From Pseudomonas poae (GTDB lineage Bacteria > Pseudomonadota > Gammaproteobacteria > Pseudomonadales > Pseudomonadaceae): 64,000 bases of DNA. Position numbers and translations under genes: made by a program. The notes beneath the pieces were generated by a model. It searched no databases and was not told where the DNA came from. It was given only the letters and a program-made list of their open reading frames with translations. Shown in pieces: positions 35,398 through 45,549 of this stretch. The stretch lies in contig CP110972.1 of NCBI GenBank assembly GCA_028869255.1, positions 4,841,001 to 4,905,000 of the forward strand, in the 5' to 3' direction. Positions within the stretch are counted from its first letter, which is position 1; every line of letters begins with the position of its first letter.

Positions 35398-36996
35398 ATG
35401 AAAATGCTCCCGCTACAAGCCGCCATTGCTGCCGCGCTGTTGAGCGTGGCCGTCGGCATTTCGGCCAAACCGCTGGTGGTCTGCACCGAAGCCAGCCCGG
35501 AAGGCTTCGATCCGGTCCTGTACACCACGGCCGTCACCGCTGACGCTGCGGCGGAAACCATGTTCAACCGCCTGGTGGACTTCAAGCCCGGCACCACCGA
35601 GGTGATCCCCGCGCTGGCCAAAGACCTGCCCGAGATCAGCGCCGATGGCCTGACCTACACCTTCCACCTGCGTGACGACATCAAGTTCCACACCACCGAC
35701 TACTTCAAACCCACGCGCAACCTGAACGCCGACGACGTGCTTTGGAGCTTCCAGCGCCAGCTGGACCCGAATCACCCGTGGCACAACAAGTCCCTCGTGG
35801 GCTACCCGTACTTTGAAAGCATGGGCTTCAAGGAACTGCTCAAGAGCGTAGAGAAGACCGACGATCACACCGTGGTCTTCACCCTGACCCGTCCTGAAGC
35901 ACCGTTTTTGGCCGACCTGGGAATGGCATTCTCTTCAATCCACTCGAAGGAATACGCCGACCAGTTGCTCAAATCCGGCAAGACCGAAGACCTCAACGCC
36001 AAGCCCATCGGCACTGGCCCGTTTATCTTCATCCGATATCAGAAAGACGCTCAGGCGCGGTTCAAGGCCAACCCCGACTACTTCCGCGGCAAACCGGCAG
36101 TCGACCCGCTGATCCTGGCAATCAGCACCGATAACAACGTACGCCTGCAGAAGCTCAAGGCCAACGAATGTCAGATCGCACTGTTCCCCAAGCCGGATGA
36201 CATTCCAAGCATCAAGAAAGACCCGAACCTGAAAGTCGATGAACTGGCGGCGATGACCACCAGTTACACCGCGCTGAACACCACCCACAAATACATGAGC
36301 GATGCGCGGGTACGTCACGCGATCAACATCGCGTTCGACAAGGCCGGTTATACCGAAGCCCTGTTCGGCAAAGGCAACGCGGTAGTGGGCACCGGCCCTT
36401 ATCCGCCGACCTTGCTGGGTTTCAGCGACAAACTGAAAAACCCACCCCGTGATCTGGACAAGGCCCGTGCCCTGCTCAAAGAGGCCGGTGTACCGGAAGG
36501 CACCGAATTCACCCTGTTCACCCGTAATGGCGGCGGCCCGACCAACCCCAACCCGATGCTCGGCGCCCAGCGTATGCAGGCGGATCTGGCCCAGATTGGC
36601 CTGAAGGTCAATATCAAAGTCATGGAATGGGGCGAGATGCTCAAGCGCGCTAAAAACGGCGAGCACGACATGGTTTCGGCTGGCTGGGTAGGCGATAACG
36701 GCGACCCCGACAACTTCCTCACGCCGAACCTGAGTTGCGATGCAGCCAAAAACGGCGAAAACTACGCGCGCTGGTGTAACAAAGAATTTCAAGACTTGAT
36801 CGACAAGGCGCGCGCCATCGCTGAACCCGGCCAGCGCGCTGCACTCTATGAACAAGCACAGGACGTTTTCGACAAGGACCAACCATGGCTTCCCATGGCT
36901 TACCCGAAACTGTTCACCGCCATGCGCAAGAACGTAGAAGGCTTCACCCAAAGCCCTCTAGGTACAAATAACTTCGCCACCACTCAGGTGAAGTAA
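35398..36996 (+). CDS. dppA4: dipeptide ABC transporter substrate-binding protein, paralogue 4
   Basis: 532 residues; signal peptide MKMLPLQAAIAAALLSVAVGISAK; start 35398 follows GAGGGC. More divergent than the other three copies: CTEASPEGFDPVLYTTAVTADAAAETMFNRL at the N-terminus, IGTGPFIFIRYQKDAQARFKANPDYFRGKPAVD, and GWVGDNGDPDNFLTPNLSCDAA in place of GDNGDPDNW. It is the copy next to dppB, so probably the main receptor of the transporter. Separated from dppB by a strong hairpin that can set the receptor/permease ratio. Confidence 0.93.
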   Translation: MKMLPLQAAIAAALLSVAVGISAKPLVVCTEASPEGFDPVLYTTAVTADAAAETMFNRLVDFKPGTTEVIPALAKDLPEISADGLTYTFHLRDDIKFHTTDYFKPTRNLNADDVLWSFQRQLDPNHPWHNKSLVGYPYFESMGFKELLKSVEKTDDHTVVFTLTRPEAPFLADLGMAFSSIHSKEYADQLLKSGKTEDLNAKPIGTGPFIFIRYQKDAQARFKANPDYFRGKPAVDPLILAISTDNNVRLQKLKANECQIALFPKPDDIPSIKKDPNLKVDELAAMTTSYTALNTTHKYMSDARVRHAINIAFDKAGYTEALFGKGNAVVGTGPYPPTLLGFSDKLKNPPRDLDKARALLKEAGVPEGTEFTLFTRNGGGPTNPNPMLGAQRMQADLAQIGLKVNIKVMEWGEMLKRAKNGEHDMVSAGWVGDNGDPDNFLTPNLSCDAAKNGENYARWCNKEFQDLIDKARAIAEPGQRAALYEQAQDVFDKDQPWLPMAYPKLFTAMRKNVEGFTQSPLGTNNFATTQVK

Positions 36997-37009
36997 ATAA
37001 GAGAAACGC

Positions 37010-37037
37010 TCGGCGCCGTCGACATTGACGGCGCCGA
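37010..37037 (+). terminator. intra-operon stem-loop between dppA4 and dppB
   Basis: Perfect 11-bp stem TCGGCGCCGTC/GACGGCGCCGA with a GACATT loop and no T run. Structures of this type after binding-protein genes stabilise the upstream message and raise receptor level over permease. Confidence 0.6.
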
Positions 37038-37072
37038 ACCTGCCTAACCGGCTGATTGAGGTACACAACAAG

Positions 37073-38083
37073 ATGTTTAGTTTTATTGCCCGCCGACTGG
37101 GGTTACTGATCCCCACGTTTTTCGGCATCACTTTGTTGACGTTTGCGTTAATTCGCATGATCCCTGGCGACCCTGTCGAAGTCATGATGGGCGAACGCCG
37201 CGTCGACCCCGAGATGCACGCACAGGCAATGGAACGCCTTGGCCTTAACAAGCCGTTGTATGCGCAATACCTGGACTATGTCGGCAAGCTCGCCCAAGGC
37301 GACCTGGGTGAATCCCTGCGCACGCGCACCAGCGTGTGGACCGAGTTCACCGCCCTCTTCCCGGCGACCCTGGAACTGTCCATGGCCGCCCTGTTGTTCG
37401 CCGGTATCCTGGGCCTGCTGGCCGGGGTGATCGCGGCACTCAAGCGAGGATCCCTGTTCGACCACGGGGTGATGGGCATCTCCCTGGCGGGATATTCGAT
37501 GCCGATCTTCTGGTGGGGCCTGATCCTGATCATGTTCTTCTCGGTAAGCCTGGGCTGGACCCCGGTTTCCGGACGGATCGACCTGCTCTACGACATCGAG
37601 CCGCGCACCGGCTTCATGCTGATCGACACCCTGCTGGCCGACGAGCCGGACGCGTTCTGGGACGCCCTGCACCACCTGATCCTGCCGGCCATCGTGCTCG
37701 GCACCATCCCGCTGGCAGTGATTGCGCGGATGACCCGTTCCTCGATGCTCGAAGTATTGCGTGAAGACTACATCCGTACCGCCAAGGCCAAGGGCCTGTC
37801 GCCGGCGCGTGTGGTGTTCGTGCACGGCCTGCGTAACGCGCTGATTCCGGTGCTCACCGTGGTCGGCCTGCAAGTCGGCACCCTGCTGGCCGGTGCGGTA
37901 CTGACCGAAACCATCTTCTCGTGGCCCGGCATCGGCAAATGGCTGATCGAAGCCATTGGCGCACGGGACTACCCGGTGGTGCAAAACGGCATCCTGCTGA
38001 TCGCCTGCCTGGTGATCCTGGTGAACTTCGTGGTGGATATCCTCTACGGCTTCGCCAACCCACGCATCCGTCACCAGCGCTGA
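37073..38083 (+). CDS. dppB: dipeptide ABC transporter permease DppB
   Basis: 336 residues; E. coli DppB has 339. Inner-membrane permease with six helices: MFSFIARRLGLLIPTFFGITLLTFALIRMIPGDPVEVMMG at the N-terminus, and the EAA coupling loop LREDYIRTAKAKGLSPARVVFVHGLRNALIPVLTVV near residues 220-260. It pairs with DppC to form the peptide channel. Start ATG at 37073; a longer upstream frame reads the hairpin and is unlikely. First of four contiguous genes, dppB-C-D-F. Confidence 0.96.
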   Translation: MFSFIARRLGLLIPTFFGITLLTFALIRMIPGDPVEVMMGERRVDPEMHAQAMERLGLNKPLYAQYLDYVGKLAQGDLGESLRTRTSVWTEFTALFPATLELSMAALLFAGILGLLAGVIAALKRGSLFDHGVMGISLAGYSMPIFWWGLILIMFFSVSLGWTPVSGRIDLLYDIEPRTGFMLIDTLLADEPDAFWDALHHLILPAIVLGTIPLAVIARMTRSSMLEVLREDYIRTAKAKGLSPARVVFVHGLRNALIPVLTVVGLQVGTLLAGAVLTETIFSWPGIGKWLIEAIGARDYPVVQNGILLIACLVILVNFVVDILYGFANPRIRHQR

Positions 38084-38087
38084 GATC

Positions 38088-39005
38088 ATGACCATGACCA
38101 CACCTACTCCAGTGTCAGCAGTCGATCAAAGCCTGCTGTACCCGTCCCCGTACAAAGAATTCTGGCAAGCCTTCTCCAAGAACAAAGGCGCGGTTGCCGG
38201 CCTGCTGTTCATGTTGCTGGTCGTGTTCTGCGCGATCTTCGCCCCGTGGGTTGCGCCGCATAACCCCAGCGAGCAATACCGCGACTTCCTGCTGACCCCG
38301 CCGTCGTGGCTGGAAGGCGGGCAGATCCAGTTCCTGCTCGGCACCGATGAACTGGGCCGCGACCTGCTCTCGCGCCTGATCCAGGGCTCGCGCCTGTCGT
38401 TGCTGATCGGTTTATCGTCGGTGGTGATGTCGCTGATCCCGGGCATCCTGCTGGGCCTGTTTGCCGGGTTCTTCCCGCGCTTGCTCGGCCCGACCATCAT
38501 GCGTCTGATGGACATCATGCTGGCCCTGCCCTCGCTGCTGCTGGCCGTTGCCATCGTCGCGATCCTCGGCCCTGGCCTGATCAACACCGTGATCGCCATC
38601 GCGATCGTCTCGCTGCCGTCCTATGTACGTCTGACCCGCGCGGCGGTGATGGGCGAACTGAACCGCGACTACGTGACTGCCGCCCGCCTCGCCGGCGCCG
38701 GCCTGCCACGCCTGATGTTCATCACCGTGTTGCCCAACTGCATGGCGCCGCTGATCGTGCAGGCTACCTTGAGTTTCTCTTCGGCGATCCTCGATGCCGC
38801 AGCCCTGGGTTTCCTTGGCCTTGGCGTACAACCGCCAACGCCTGAGTGGGGCACCATGCTGGCTTCGGCCCGTGACTACATCGAACGCGCCTGGTGGGTG
38901 GTGAGCCTGCCCGGTCTGACTATTTTGCTCAGCGTGCTGGCAATCAACTTGATGGGTGACGGCCTGCGCGATGCGCTGGACCCGAAACTCAAGAACGCCG
39001 CCTGA
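38088..39005 (+). CDS. dppC: dipeptide ABC transporter permease DppC
   Basis: 305 residues; second permease half. The family start [41 protein letters not shown] is followed by [30 protein letters not shown], and the EAA loop [42 protein letters not shown] at 38088, four bases after the dppB stop; another ATG lies at 38094. No strong ribosome site is visible, so translation is probably coupled to dppB. Confidence 0.96.
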   Translation: MTMTTPTPVSAVDQSLLYPSPYKEFWQAFSKNKGAVAGLLFMLLVVFCAIFAPWVAPHNPSEQYRDFLLTPPSWLEGGQIQFLLGTDELGRDLLSRLIQGSRLSLLIGLSSVVMSLIPGILLGLFAGFFPRLLGPTIMRLMDIMLALPSLLLAVAIVAILGPGLINTVIAIAIVSLPSYVRLTRAAVMGELNRDYVTAARLAGAGLPRLMFITVLPNCMAPLIVQATLSFSSAILDAAALGFLGLGVQPPTPEWGTMLASARDYIERAWWVVSLPGLTILLSVLAINLMGDGLRDALDPKLKNAA

Positions 39006-39015
39006 GGAGATTCCC

Positions 39016-39984
39016 ATGTCACTGTTAGAAATCAAGAATCTCAATGTGCGCTTCGGCGACAAGACCGCCGTGCCGGTGGTCGATGGCCTCGACATTTCGG
39101 TCGACAAAGGCGAAGTACTGGCGATCGTTGGCGAGTCGGGTTCGGGTAAATCCGTGACCATGATGGCGCTGATGGGCCTGATCGAGCACCCCGGCATCGT
39201 CACTGCCGACGCCCTGAACTTCGACGGCAAGGACATGCTCAAGCTGAGCAACCGCCAGCGTCGCCAGATCGTCGGCAAAGACCTGGCGATGGTTTTCCAA
39301 GACCCGATGACGGCGCTGAACCCCAGCTACACCGTGGGGTTCCAGATTGAAGAAGTGCTGCGCCTGCACCTGAAAATGTCCGGCAAGCAAGCCCGCAAGC
39401 GTGCCATCGAGTTGTTGGAAAAAGTTGAAATCCCAGGCGCCGCCAGCCGTATGGATGCCTATCCGCACCAACTGTCCGGTGGTATGAGCCAGCGCGTGGC
39501 CATCGCCATGGCCATCGCCGGCGAGCCGAAACTGCTGATTGCCGATGAACCGACCACCGCGTTGGACGTGACCATCCAGGCGCAGATCATGGAACTGCTG
39601 CTGGCCCTGCAGAAAGAGCAGAACATGGGCCTGGTGCTGATCACCCACGACCTCGCGGTGGTCGCCGAAACCGCCCAGCGCGTGTGCGTGATGTACGCAG
39701 GCCAAGCGGTGGAAGTCGGCCAGGTGCCGCAACTGTTCGATATTCCGGCGCACCCGTACAGCGAAGCGCTGCTCAAGGCGATCCCCGAGCACAGCCTGGG
39801 CGCCACGCGTCTGGCCACGTTGCCCGGCATCGTGCCGGGCCGCTATGACCGCCCGCAGGGTTGCCTGCTGTCGCCGCGCTGCCCGTATGTGCAGGAAAGC
39901 TGCCGTCAGACCCGCCCGGGTCTGGACCCTAAATCCAACAGCCTTGCGCGCTGCTTCTACCCCTTGAACCAGGAGGTGGCGTAA
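39016..39984 (+). CDS. dppD: dipeptide ABC transporter ATPase DppD
   Basis: 322 residues. Cytoplasmic ATPase of the Opp/Dpp type: Walker [19 protein letters not shown]-loop [22 protein letters not shown], signature [16 protein letters not shown], Walker [14 protein letters not shown] and H-loop LITHDLAVV, then the oligopeptide-type C-terminal domain with Cys residues ([15 protein letters not shown]) that in related proteins bind an iron-sulfur cluster. Start 39016 behind GAGGAGA; the stop overlaps dppF (TAATG). Confidence 0.96.
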   Translation: MSLLEIKNLNVRFGDKTAVPVVDGLDISVDKGEVLAIVGESGSGKSVTMMALMGLIEHPGIVTADALNFDGKDMLKLSNRQRRQIVGKDLAMVFQDPMTALNPSYTVGFQIEEVLRLHLKMSGKQARKRAIELLEKVEIPGAASRMDAYPHQLSGGMSQRVAIAMAIAGEPKLLIADEPTTALDVTIQAQIMELLLALQKEQNMGLVLITHDLAVVAETAQRVCVMYAGQAVEVGQVPQLFDIPAHPYSEALLKAIPEHSLGATRLATLPGIVPGRYDRPQGCLLSPRCPYVQESCRQTRPGLDPKSNSLARCFYPLNQEVA

Positions 39985-40955
39985 TGGCCGTCGTTCTTAC
40001 CGCCCGCGACCTCACCCGTCACTACGAAGTGTCCCGTGGCCTGTTCAAGGGCCACGCCACCGTGCGCGCCCTCAATGGCGTGTCCTTCGAGCTGGAAGCC
40101 GGCAAGACGCTCGCCGTTGTAGGTGAGTCGGGTTGCGGCAAATCCACCCTGGCCCGTGCGCTGACCCTGATTGAAGAGCCGTCGTCGGGCTCCTTGAAAA
40201 TCGCCGGCCAGGAAGTCGCCGGCGCCGACAAGGCCCAGCGCAAGCAACTGCGCAAAGACGTGCAGATGGTGTTCCAGAGCCCGTACGCTTCGTTGAACCC
40301 ACGCCAGAAAGTCGGTGATCAACTCGGCGAGCCGCTGTTGATCAACACCAACCTGTCCGCCGCCGAACGCCGCGAAAAAGTGCAGGCGATGATGAAGCAA
40401 GTGGGCCTGCGCCCTGAGCATTATCAGCGCTACCCGCACATGTTCTCCGGTGGCCAGCGCCAGCGTATCGCCCTGGCCCGTGCCATGATGCTGCAACCCA
40501 AAGTGCTGGTGGCGGATGAGCCGACCTCGGCCCTCGACGTGTCGATCCAGGCCCAGGTGCTCAACCTGTTCATGGACCTGCAGCAGGAATTCAACACCGC
40601 CTACGTGTTCATCTCTCACAACCTGGCGGTGGTGCAGCACGTGGCCGACGACGTGATGGTGATGTACCTCGGCCGCCCGGTGGAAGTGGGCCCCAAGGAC
40701 GACATCTACGCCCGCCCGCTGCACCCCTACACCCAGGCGCTGCTGTCGGCCACACCGACCATTCATCCGGACCCGAACAAACCGAAGATCAAAATCGTCG
40801 GCGAGTTGCCTAACCCGTTGAACCCGCCGCCTGGCTGCGCGTTCCACAAGCGCTGCCCGTACGCGACGGCGCGCTGCAGCAGCGAGGAGCCGCTGTTGCG
40901 GCCGTTGGATAACCGCCAAGTGGCTTGCCACTATGCGGAGCAGTTTGTGGCTTAA
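39984..40955 (+). CDS. dppF: dipeptide ABC transporter ATPase DppF
   Basis: 323 residues. Second ATPase: VVGESGCGKSTLARALTLIEEPSSG (Walker A), MVFQSPYASLNPRQKVGDQL (Q-loop), FSGGQRQRIALARAMML (signature), LVADEPTSALDVSIQ (Walker B), FISHNLAVV (H-loop), and the C-terminal GCAFHKRCPYATARC cysteine motif. Heterodimer with DppD driving peptide import. Starts one base inside the dppD stop, with AGGAGG at 39971-39976 as a strong ribosome site. Confidence 0.96.
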   Translation: MAVVLTARDLTRHYEVSRGLFKGHATVRALNGVSFELEAGKTLAVVGESGCGKSTLARALTLIEEPSSGSLKIAGQEVAGADKAQRKQLRKDVQMVFQSPYASLNPRQKVGDQLGEPLLINTNLSAAERREKVQAMMKQVGLRPEHYQRYPHMFSGGQRQRIALARAMMLQPKVLVADEPTSALDVSIQAQVLNLFMDLQQEFNTAYVFISHNLAVVQHVADDVMVMYLGRPVEVGPKDDIYARPLHPYTQALLSATPTIHPDPNKPKIKIVGELPNPLNPPPGCAFHKRCPYATARCSSEEPLLRPLDNRQVACHYAEQFVA

Positions 40956-40988
40956 ATTGCCTACAGCTCCCTCTTGGTGAGCTGCTTT

Positions 40989-41084
40989 TGTGGCGAGGGA
41001 GCTTGCTCCCGTTGGAGTGCGCGGTAGTCCCAAGCTTTTTTGGGGGCGCTTCGCCCCCCAACGCGAGCAAGCTCGCTCGCCACA
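40989..41084. repeat. REPIN, GTGGCGAGGGAGCTTGCTCCC class
   Basis: TGTGGCGAGGGAGCTTGCTC faces GCAAGCTCGCTCGCCACA across GC-rich palindromic spacer sequence. Convergent gap between dppF and the small acidic protein gene. Confidence 0.85.
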
Positions 41085-41173
41085 GAAGGCGCCGCGACTG
41101 TCAGTGAGTTCTACAGCCCTTCCCATCAGGTTGCGCATCAGCCTGGTGGGAGGGGCTTTCTTTTGGGAGCGGG

Positions 41174-41443
41174 CTACGTCTGGCTGTCGCCGTCATCATC
41201 GTCCGGGTCATCACTGTCCGGCTCGTTGGTGGTCGAGTCATCATCGTCCTTGCTGCCGCCCTGGTCCTGATCACCGGGCTCCGCCTCGGACTTGGCCAGT
41301 TGCAGCCCCTGGCCCGGCTCGCTCTGCACTGCCGACACACCCGCCAGGCTGTGCACCGGGCTATGCGCCCAGGCCGCCGACATGCCCAAAGACATCAGCA
41401 CCAGCACCTTTATCAACAGCACTACTCGTTGAAAAATACTCAT
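41174..41443 (-). CDS. small secreted acidic protein, unknown function
   Basis: 89 residues. N-terminal hydrophobic export signal MSIFQRVVLLIKVLVLMSLGMSAAWAHS, so about 64 mature residues in the envelope or outside. The C-terminus is extremely acidic: SKDDDDSTTNEPDSDDPDDDDGDSQT. Nothing in my memory matches it. The Asp tract could bind Ca2+ or other cations. A similar small exported protein with an acidic tail is encoded 98 bases upstream, and the two may be diverged paralogues. Start at 41443 is chosen by the signal peptide; the ribosome site is weak. Confidence 0.6.
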   Translation of the reverse strand: MSIFQRVVLLIKVLVLMSLGMSAAWAHSPVHSLAGVSAVQSEPGQGLQLAKSEAEPGDQDQGGSKDDDDSTTNEPDSDDPDDDDGDSQT

Positions 41444-41541
41444 GGTCGATTTCCGTCCAGTCAGTAGATGAGTCCCGCACGACAGCGGTTTACCGTCGCC
41501 AGTCATTGAAGCTAGTTCTGATACCAGGTTCGCGCCAGCTA

Positions 41542-41799
41542 TCAGGTGTCGCCGTCGTCATAGGTTTCGCTGTCTTCACCTTCGTTGTAGGGGTTTTCTG
41601 CATCCTCCTTGGGCGCGGGCTGGGCCTGGGGCTGCCAACTGCCGGAGTTGACCTCGTTCTGCTTGCGCTTGCTGACCGGGCCGGTGTCTTTCCACTGGGG
41701 CGTTCCTGCATCCGCCAGCGCCGATGTGTGCGCCAGGGAGGCAGACAGGCCCAAGGCGCCCAGTAGCATCCATTGAATGGCGCGTTGAGTTATACGCAA
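41542..41799 (-). CDS. small exported acidic-tailed protein, unknown function
   Basis: 85 residues with a TTG start at 41799, supported by AGGAG six bases before it and by the signal peptide RITQRAIQWMLLGALGLSASLAHTSALADAG. Mature part is proline/glutamine-rich (WQPQAQPAPKEDAENPY), ending in NEGEDSETYDDGDT. An internal ATG exists at codon 11 but would remove the basic N-region of the signal. It lies upstream of, and on the same strand as, a second small acidic protein gene. Function unknown. Confidence 0.6.
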   Translation of the reverse strand: MRITQRAIQWMLLGALGLSASLAHTSALADAGTPQWKDTGPVSKRKQNEVNSGSWQPQAQPAPKEDAENPYNEGEDSETYDDGDT

Positions 41800-41895
41800 G
41801 TTAGTCTCCTGATCCGTCGGTGAATGGGTGAAGTATTTGCAACGCTAGACCGGATGTGGGCTTCTCGCCAACTCATCGCCCTGTGCAGATCAAAA

Positions 41896-41919
41896 TGTGG
41901 GAGCAAGCCCGCTCCCACA
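41896..41919. repeat. single REP hairpin
   Basis: TGTGGGAGCAAGCCCGCTCC followed by CACA: a lone REP palindrome rather than a pair, just after the prfC terminator. Confidence 0.75.
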
Positions 41920-41941
41920 CTTTTAGCTTTTCGGCGCCGAC

Positions 41942-41975
41942 AAAAAAGGGCGAAGCCATCACAGCTTCGCCCTTT
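41942..41975 (-). terminator. intrinsic terminator after prfC
   Basis: GGGCGAAGC/GCTTCGCCC stem with a 7-base loop; an A run (T run on the minus strand) follows. It lies 16 bases after the prfC stop. Confidence 0.88.
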
Positions 41976-41991
41976 ATCGACCGCTCAGACC

Positions 41992-43575
<1,584 letters not shown>

Positions 43576-43686
43576 GGGAAATCGCCTGGCAGGTGAGTCA
43601 AAAAAGGGCGGCGAGTATAGCGCAAACCCAGTAGGCCGGACCACCGTTCACCCGATTGGGGGTGGCTAAATGCTGCCAAGTGTGGA

Positions 43687-43700
43687 ACCTTTTAAAAGGT
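43687..43700. promoter_or_regulatory. 14-bp perfect palindrome upstream of the osmoprotectant operon
   Basis: ACCTTTTAAAAGGT, 206 bases before the first permease gene, in the 331-base gap to prfC. It could be an operator; preceding bases GGAACC resemble a sigma-E/AlgU -35, but no matching -10 is convincing. The rest of the gap shows no gene or recognisable site. Confidence 0.35.
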
Positions 43701-43906
43701 AGAGACGTCCACTCCCCTGCTACCGCACTCGGAACAGGGGCTGATAAATCAGCAAGTTAGCCTGACGAGGCTGCGCTCATGGCTCGAATACATACCGCAT
43801 TGCCGGTATCGACGAGCTGCTTTTCGCGACTCTATTCGCCGACAGCCAGGAATGGCATTGCCGCCGGAGAATGTGGTCGCCGACAAAAGAAAAAAGGAGT
43901 CCGCCT

Positions 43907-44623
43907 GTGGCTATTCGCTATGGCAAAGGGCTGATAGGAGGAGCGGTTGTCGTCGCTCTCCTGGCCCTGCTGATCCACTGGATCGGCATCAACACGATCG
44001 AACTGTACCGCGACGATTTGTTGTTTTACCTGCAAGCTCATTTGATCCTTGTTCTAGTCTCGATGCTGGCGGCCCTGATTGTGGGCATCCCCGCCGGTAT
44101 CCTGCTCAGCCGACCGAACATGGTCGGGCGCGCAGAACGCTTCATGCAGATCTTCAACATCGGCAACACCGTCCCGCCCCTGGCCGTACTGGCCATCGCC
44201 CTCGGCGTCCTTGGCATCGGCAGCGGCCCGGCCATCTTCGCGCTGTTCCTCGCCTCCCTCCTGCCCATCGTGCGTAATACTTACGAGGGCCTGAAAAACG
44301 TCCAAGGCTCGCTCAAAGAAGCCGCTACCGGCATCGGCATGACGCCGCGCCAGGTGTTGTTTCGCGTGGAGCTGCCCAACGCCGTGCCGATCATCATCGG
44401 TGGTGTGCGCGTGGCCCTGGCGATCAACGTCGGTACCGCACCGCTGGCCTTCCTGATTGGTGCCAACAGCCTGGGCAGCCTGATTTTCCCCGGCATCGCC
44501 CTGAACAATCAGCCGCAATTGCTGCTTGGCGCCGCGTGCACCGCGCTGCTGGCATTGCTGCTCGACGGTCTGGTGACCATGGCCAGCCGCCTCTGGCTGG
44601 AACGCGGGTTGCGTCCGTCTTAA
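43907..44623 (+). CDS. osmoprotectant (betaine/choline/carnitine) ABC transporter permease, first
   Basis: 238 residues. GTG start at 43907 chosen because AAAAGGAG lies nine bases before it; earlier ATG at 43871 has no ribosome site. BPD-type inner-membrane permease with the OpuCB/YehW EAA loop YEGLKNVQGSLKEAATGIGMTPRQVLFRVELPNAVPIIIGGVRVALAINVGTAPLAFLIGANSLG. First of four genes with the order permease - binding protein - permease - ATPase. Imports quaternary ammonium osmoprotectants. This order also occurs, as I recall, in P. aeruginosa PA3888-PA3891. Confidence 0.88.
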   Translation: MAIRYGKGLIGGAVVVALLALLIHWIGINTIELYRDDLLFYLQAHLILVLVSMLAALIVGIPAGILLSRPNMVGRAERFMQIFNIGNTVPPLAVLAIALGVLGIGSGPAIFALFLASLLPIVRNTYEGLKNVQGSLKEAATGIGMTPRQVLFRVELPNAVPIIIGGVRVALAINVGTAPLAFLIGANSLGSLIFPGIALNNQPQLLLGAACTALLALLLDGLVTMASRLWLERGLRPS

Positions 44624-44643
44624 GGCTTGGCAAAGGAACTCAC

Positions 44644-45537
44644 ATGAAAAAACTGACATTGATATTGAGCTGCGTCCTGCTGTTTGCAGGTTTTGCACAA
44701 GCCGCTGAAAAACCGGTGATCCGCATCGGCGCAAGGGTGTTCACCGAACAGACCCTGCTCGCCGAAATCACCTCCCAGTACCTGCGCACCAAGGGCTACG
44801 ACACCCGCGTGACCGGCGGCCTGGGCAGCAACCTGGCGCGCAGTGCCCAGGAAAGCGGGCAACTGGACCTGATCTGGGAATACACCGGCGTGTCGCTGGT
44901 GGCGTACAACCACGTGGATGAGAAGCTCGACAGCGAACAGTCCTACGCCCGGGTGAAAGAACTCGACGCGAAAAAAGGCCTGGTCTGGCTCTCCCCGTCG
45001 AAGTTCAGCAACACCTACGCCCTGGCGCTGCCAGAGAACGTGGCCAAGGAATTCCCGCAGATCAACAGCATCAGCGACTTGACCCAAGCCCTGGCCGAGA
45101 AAACCAAAGGCACGCGCCTGGTGGCCCTGGACACCGAGTTCGCCAACCGGTCCGACGGCATGGGTGGCATGGTCAAGCTGTACGACATGAACCTGACCCG
45201 CAAAAACACCCGGCAGATGGACGCCGGCCTGGTCTACACCGCGCTGCGTAATGGCCAGGTATTTGCCGGGTTGGTCTACACCACCGACGGTCGCCTGAAT
45301 GCCTTCAAATTGAAGCTGCTGGAAGACGACAAGCACTACTTCCCGGACTACACCGCCGCCCCCGTGGTGCGTCAGGTTTACCTCGACGCCCATCCTGAAT
45401 TGGCCGCCGACCTTGCGCCACTGGCCGCGCTGTTCGATGACAAAACCATGCGCGAGCTGAATGCGCGGGTCGACGTCGAGCATGAAAGCCCCTCCGCTGT
45501 TGCCGCCGATTTCCTGCGCCAACATCCGATCAACTAA
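44644..45537 (+). CDS. osmoprotectant ABC transporter substrate-binding protein
   Basis: 297 residues. Signal peptide MKKLTLILSCVLLFAGFAQAAE; no lipobox cysteine, so a soluble periplasmic receptor. OpuAC/OpuCC-type fold: RIGARVFTEQTLLAEITSQYLRTKGYDTRVTGGLGSNLARSAQESGQLDLIWEYTGVSL, then the hinge and second lobe with LVALDTEFANRSDGMGGMVKLYDM, AGLVYTALRNGQVFAGLVYTTDGRL and DDKHYFPDYTAAPVVRQVYLDAHPEL. Aromatic residues of this family form a cage around trimethylammonium groups. Ligand class is supported by fold and operon; the specific ligand is not. Confidence 0.88.
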   Translation: MKKLTLILSCVLLFAGFAQAAEKPVIRIGARVFTEQTLLAEITSQYLRTKGYDTRVTGGLGSNLARSAQESGQLDLIWEYTGVSLVAYNHVDEKLDSEQSYARVKELDAKKGLVWLSPSKFSNTYALALPENVAKEFPQINSISDLTQALAEKTKGTRLVALDTEFANRSDGMGGMVKLYDMNLTRKNTRQMDAGLVYTALRNGQVFAGLVYTTDGRLNAFKLKLLEDDKHYFPDYTAAPVVRQVYLDAHPELAADLAPLAALFDDKTMRELNARVDVEHESPSAVAADFLRQHPIN

Positions 45538-45549
45538 GAAGGAGAAGAC

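Noticed and set aside
41174..41799. effector-immunity or toxin-antitoxin pair
   Set aside because: Both small proteins are exported and acidic with no toxin fold, DNA-binding domain or antitoxin partner visible.
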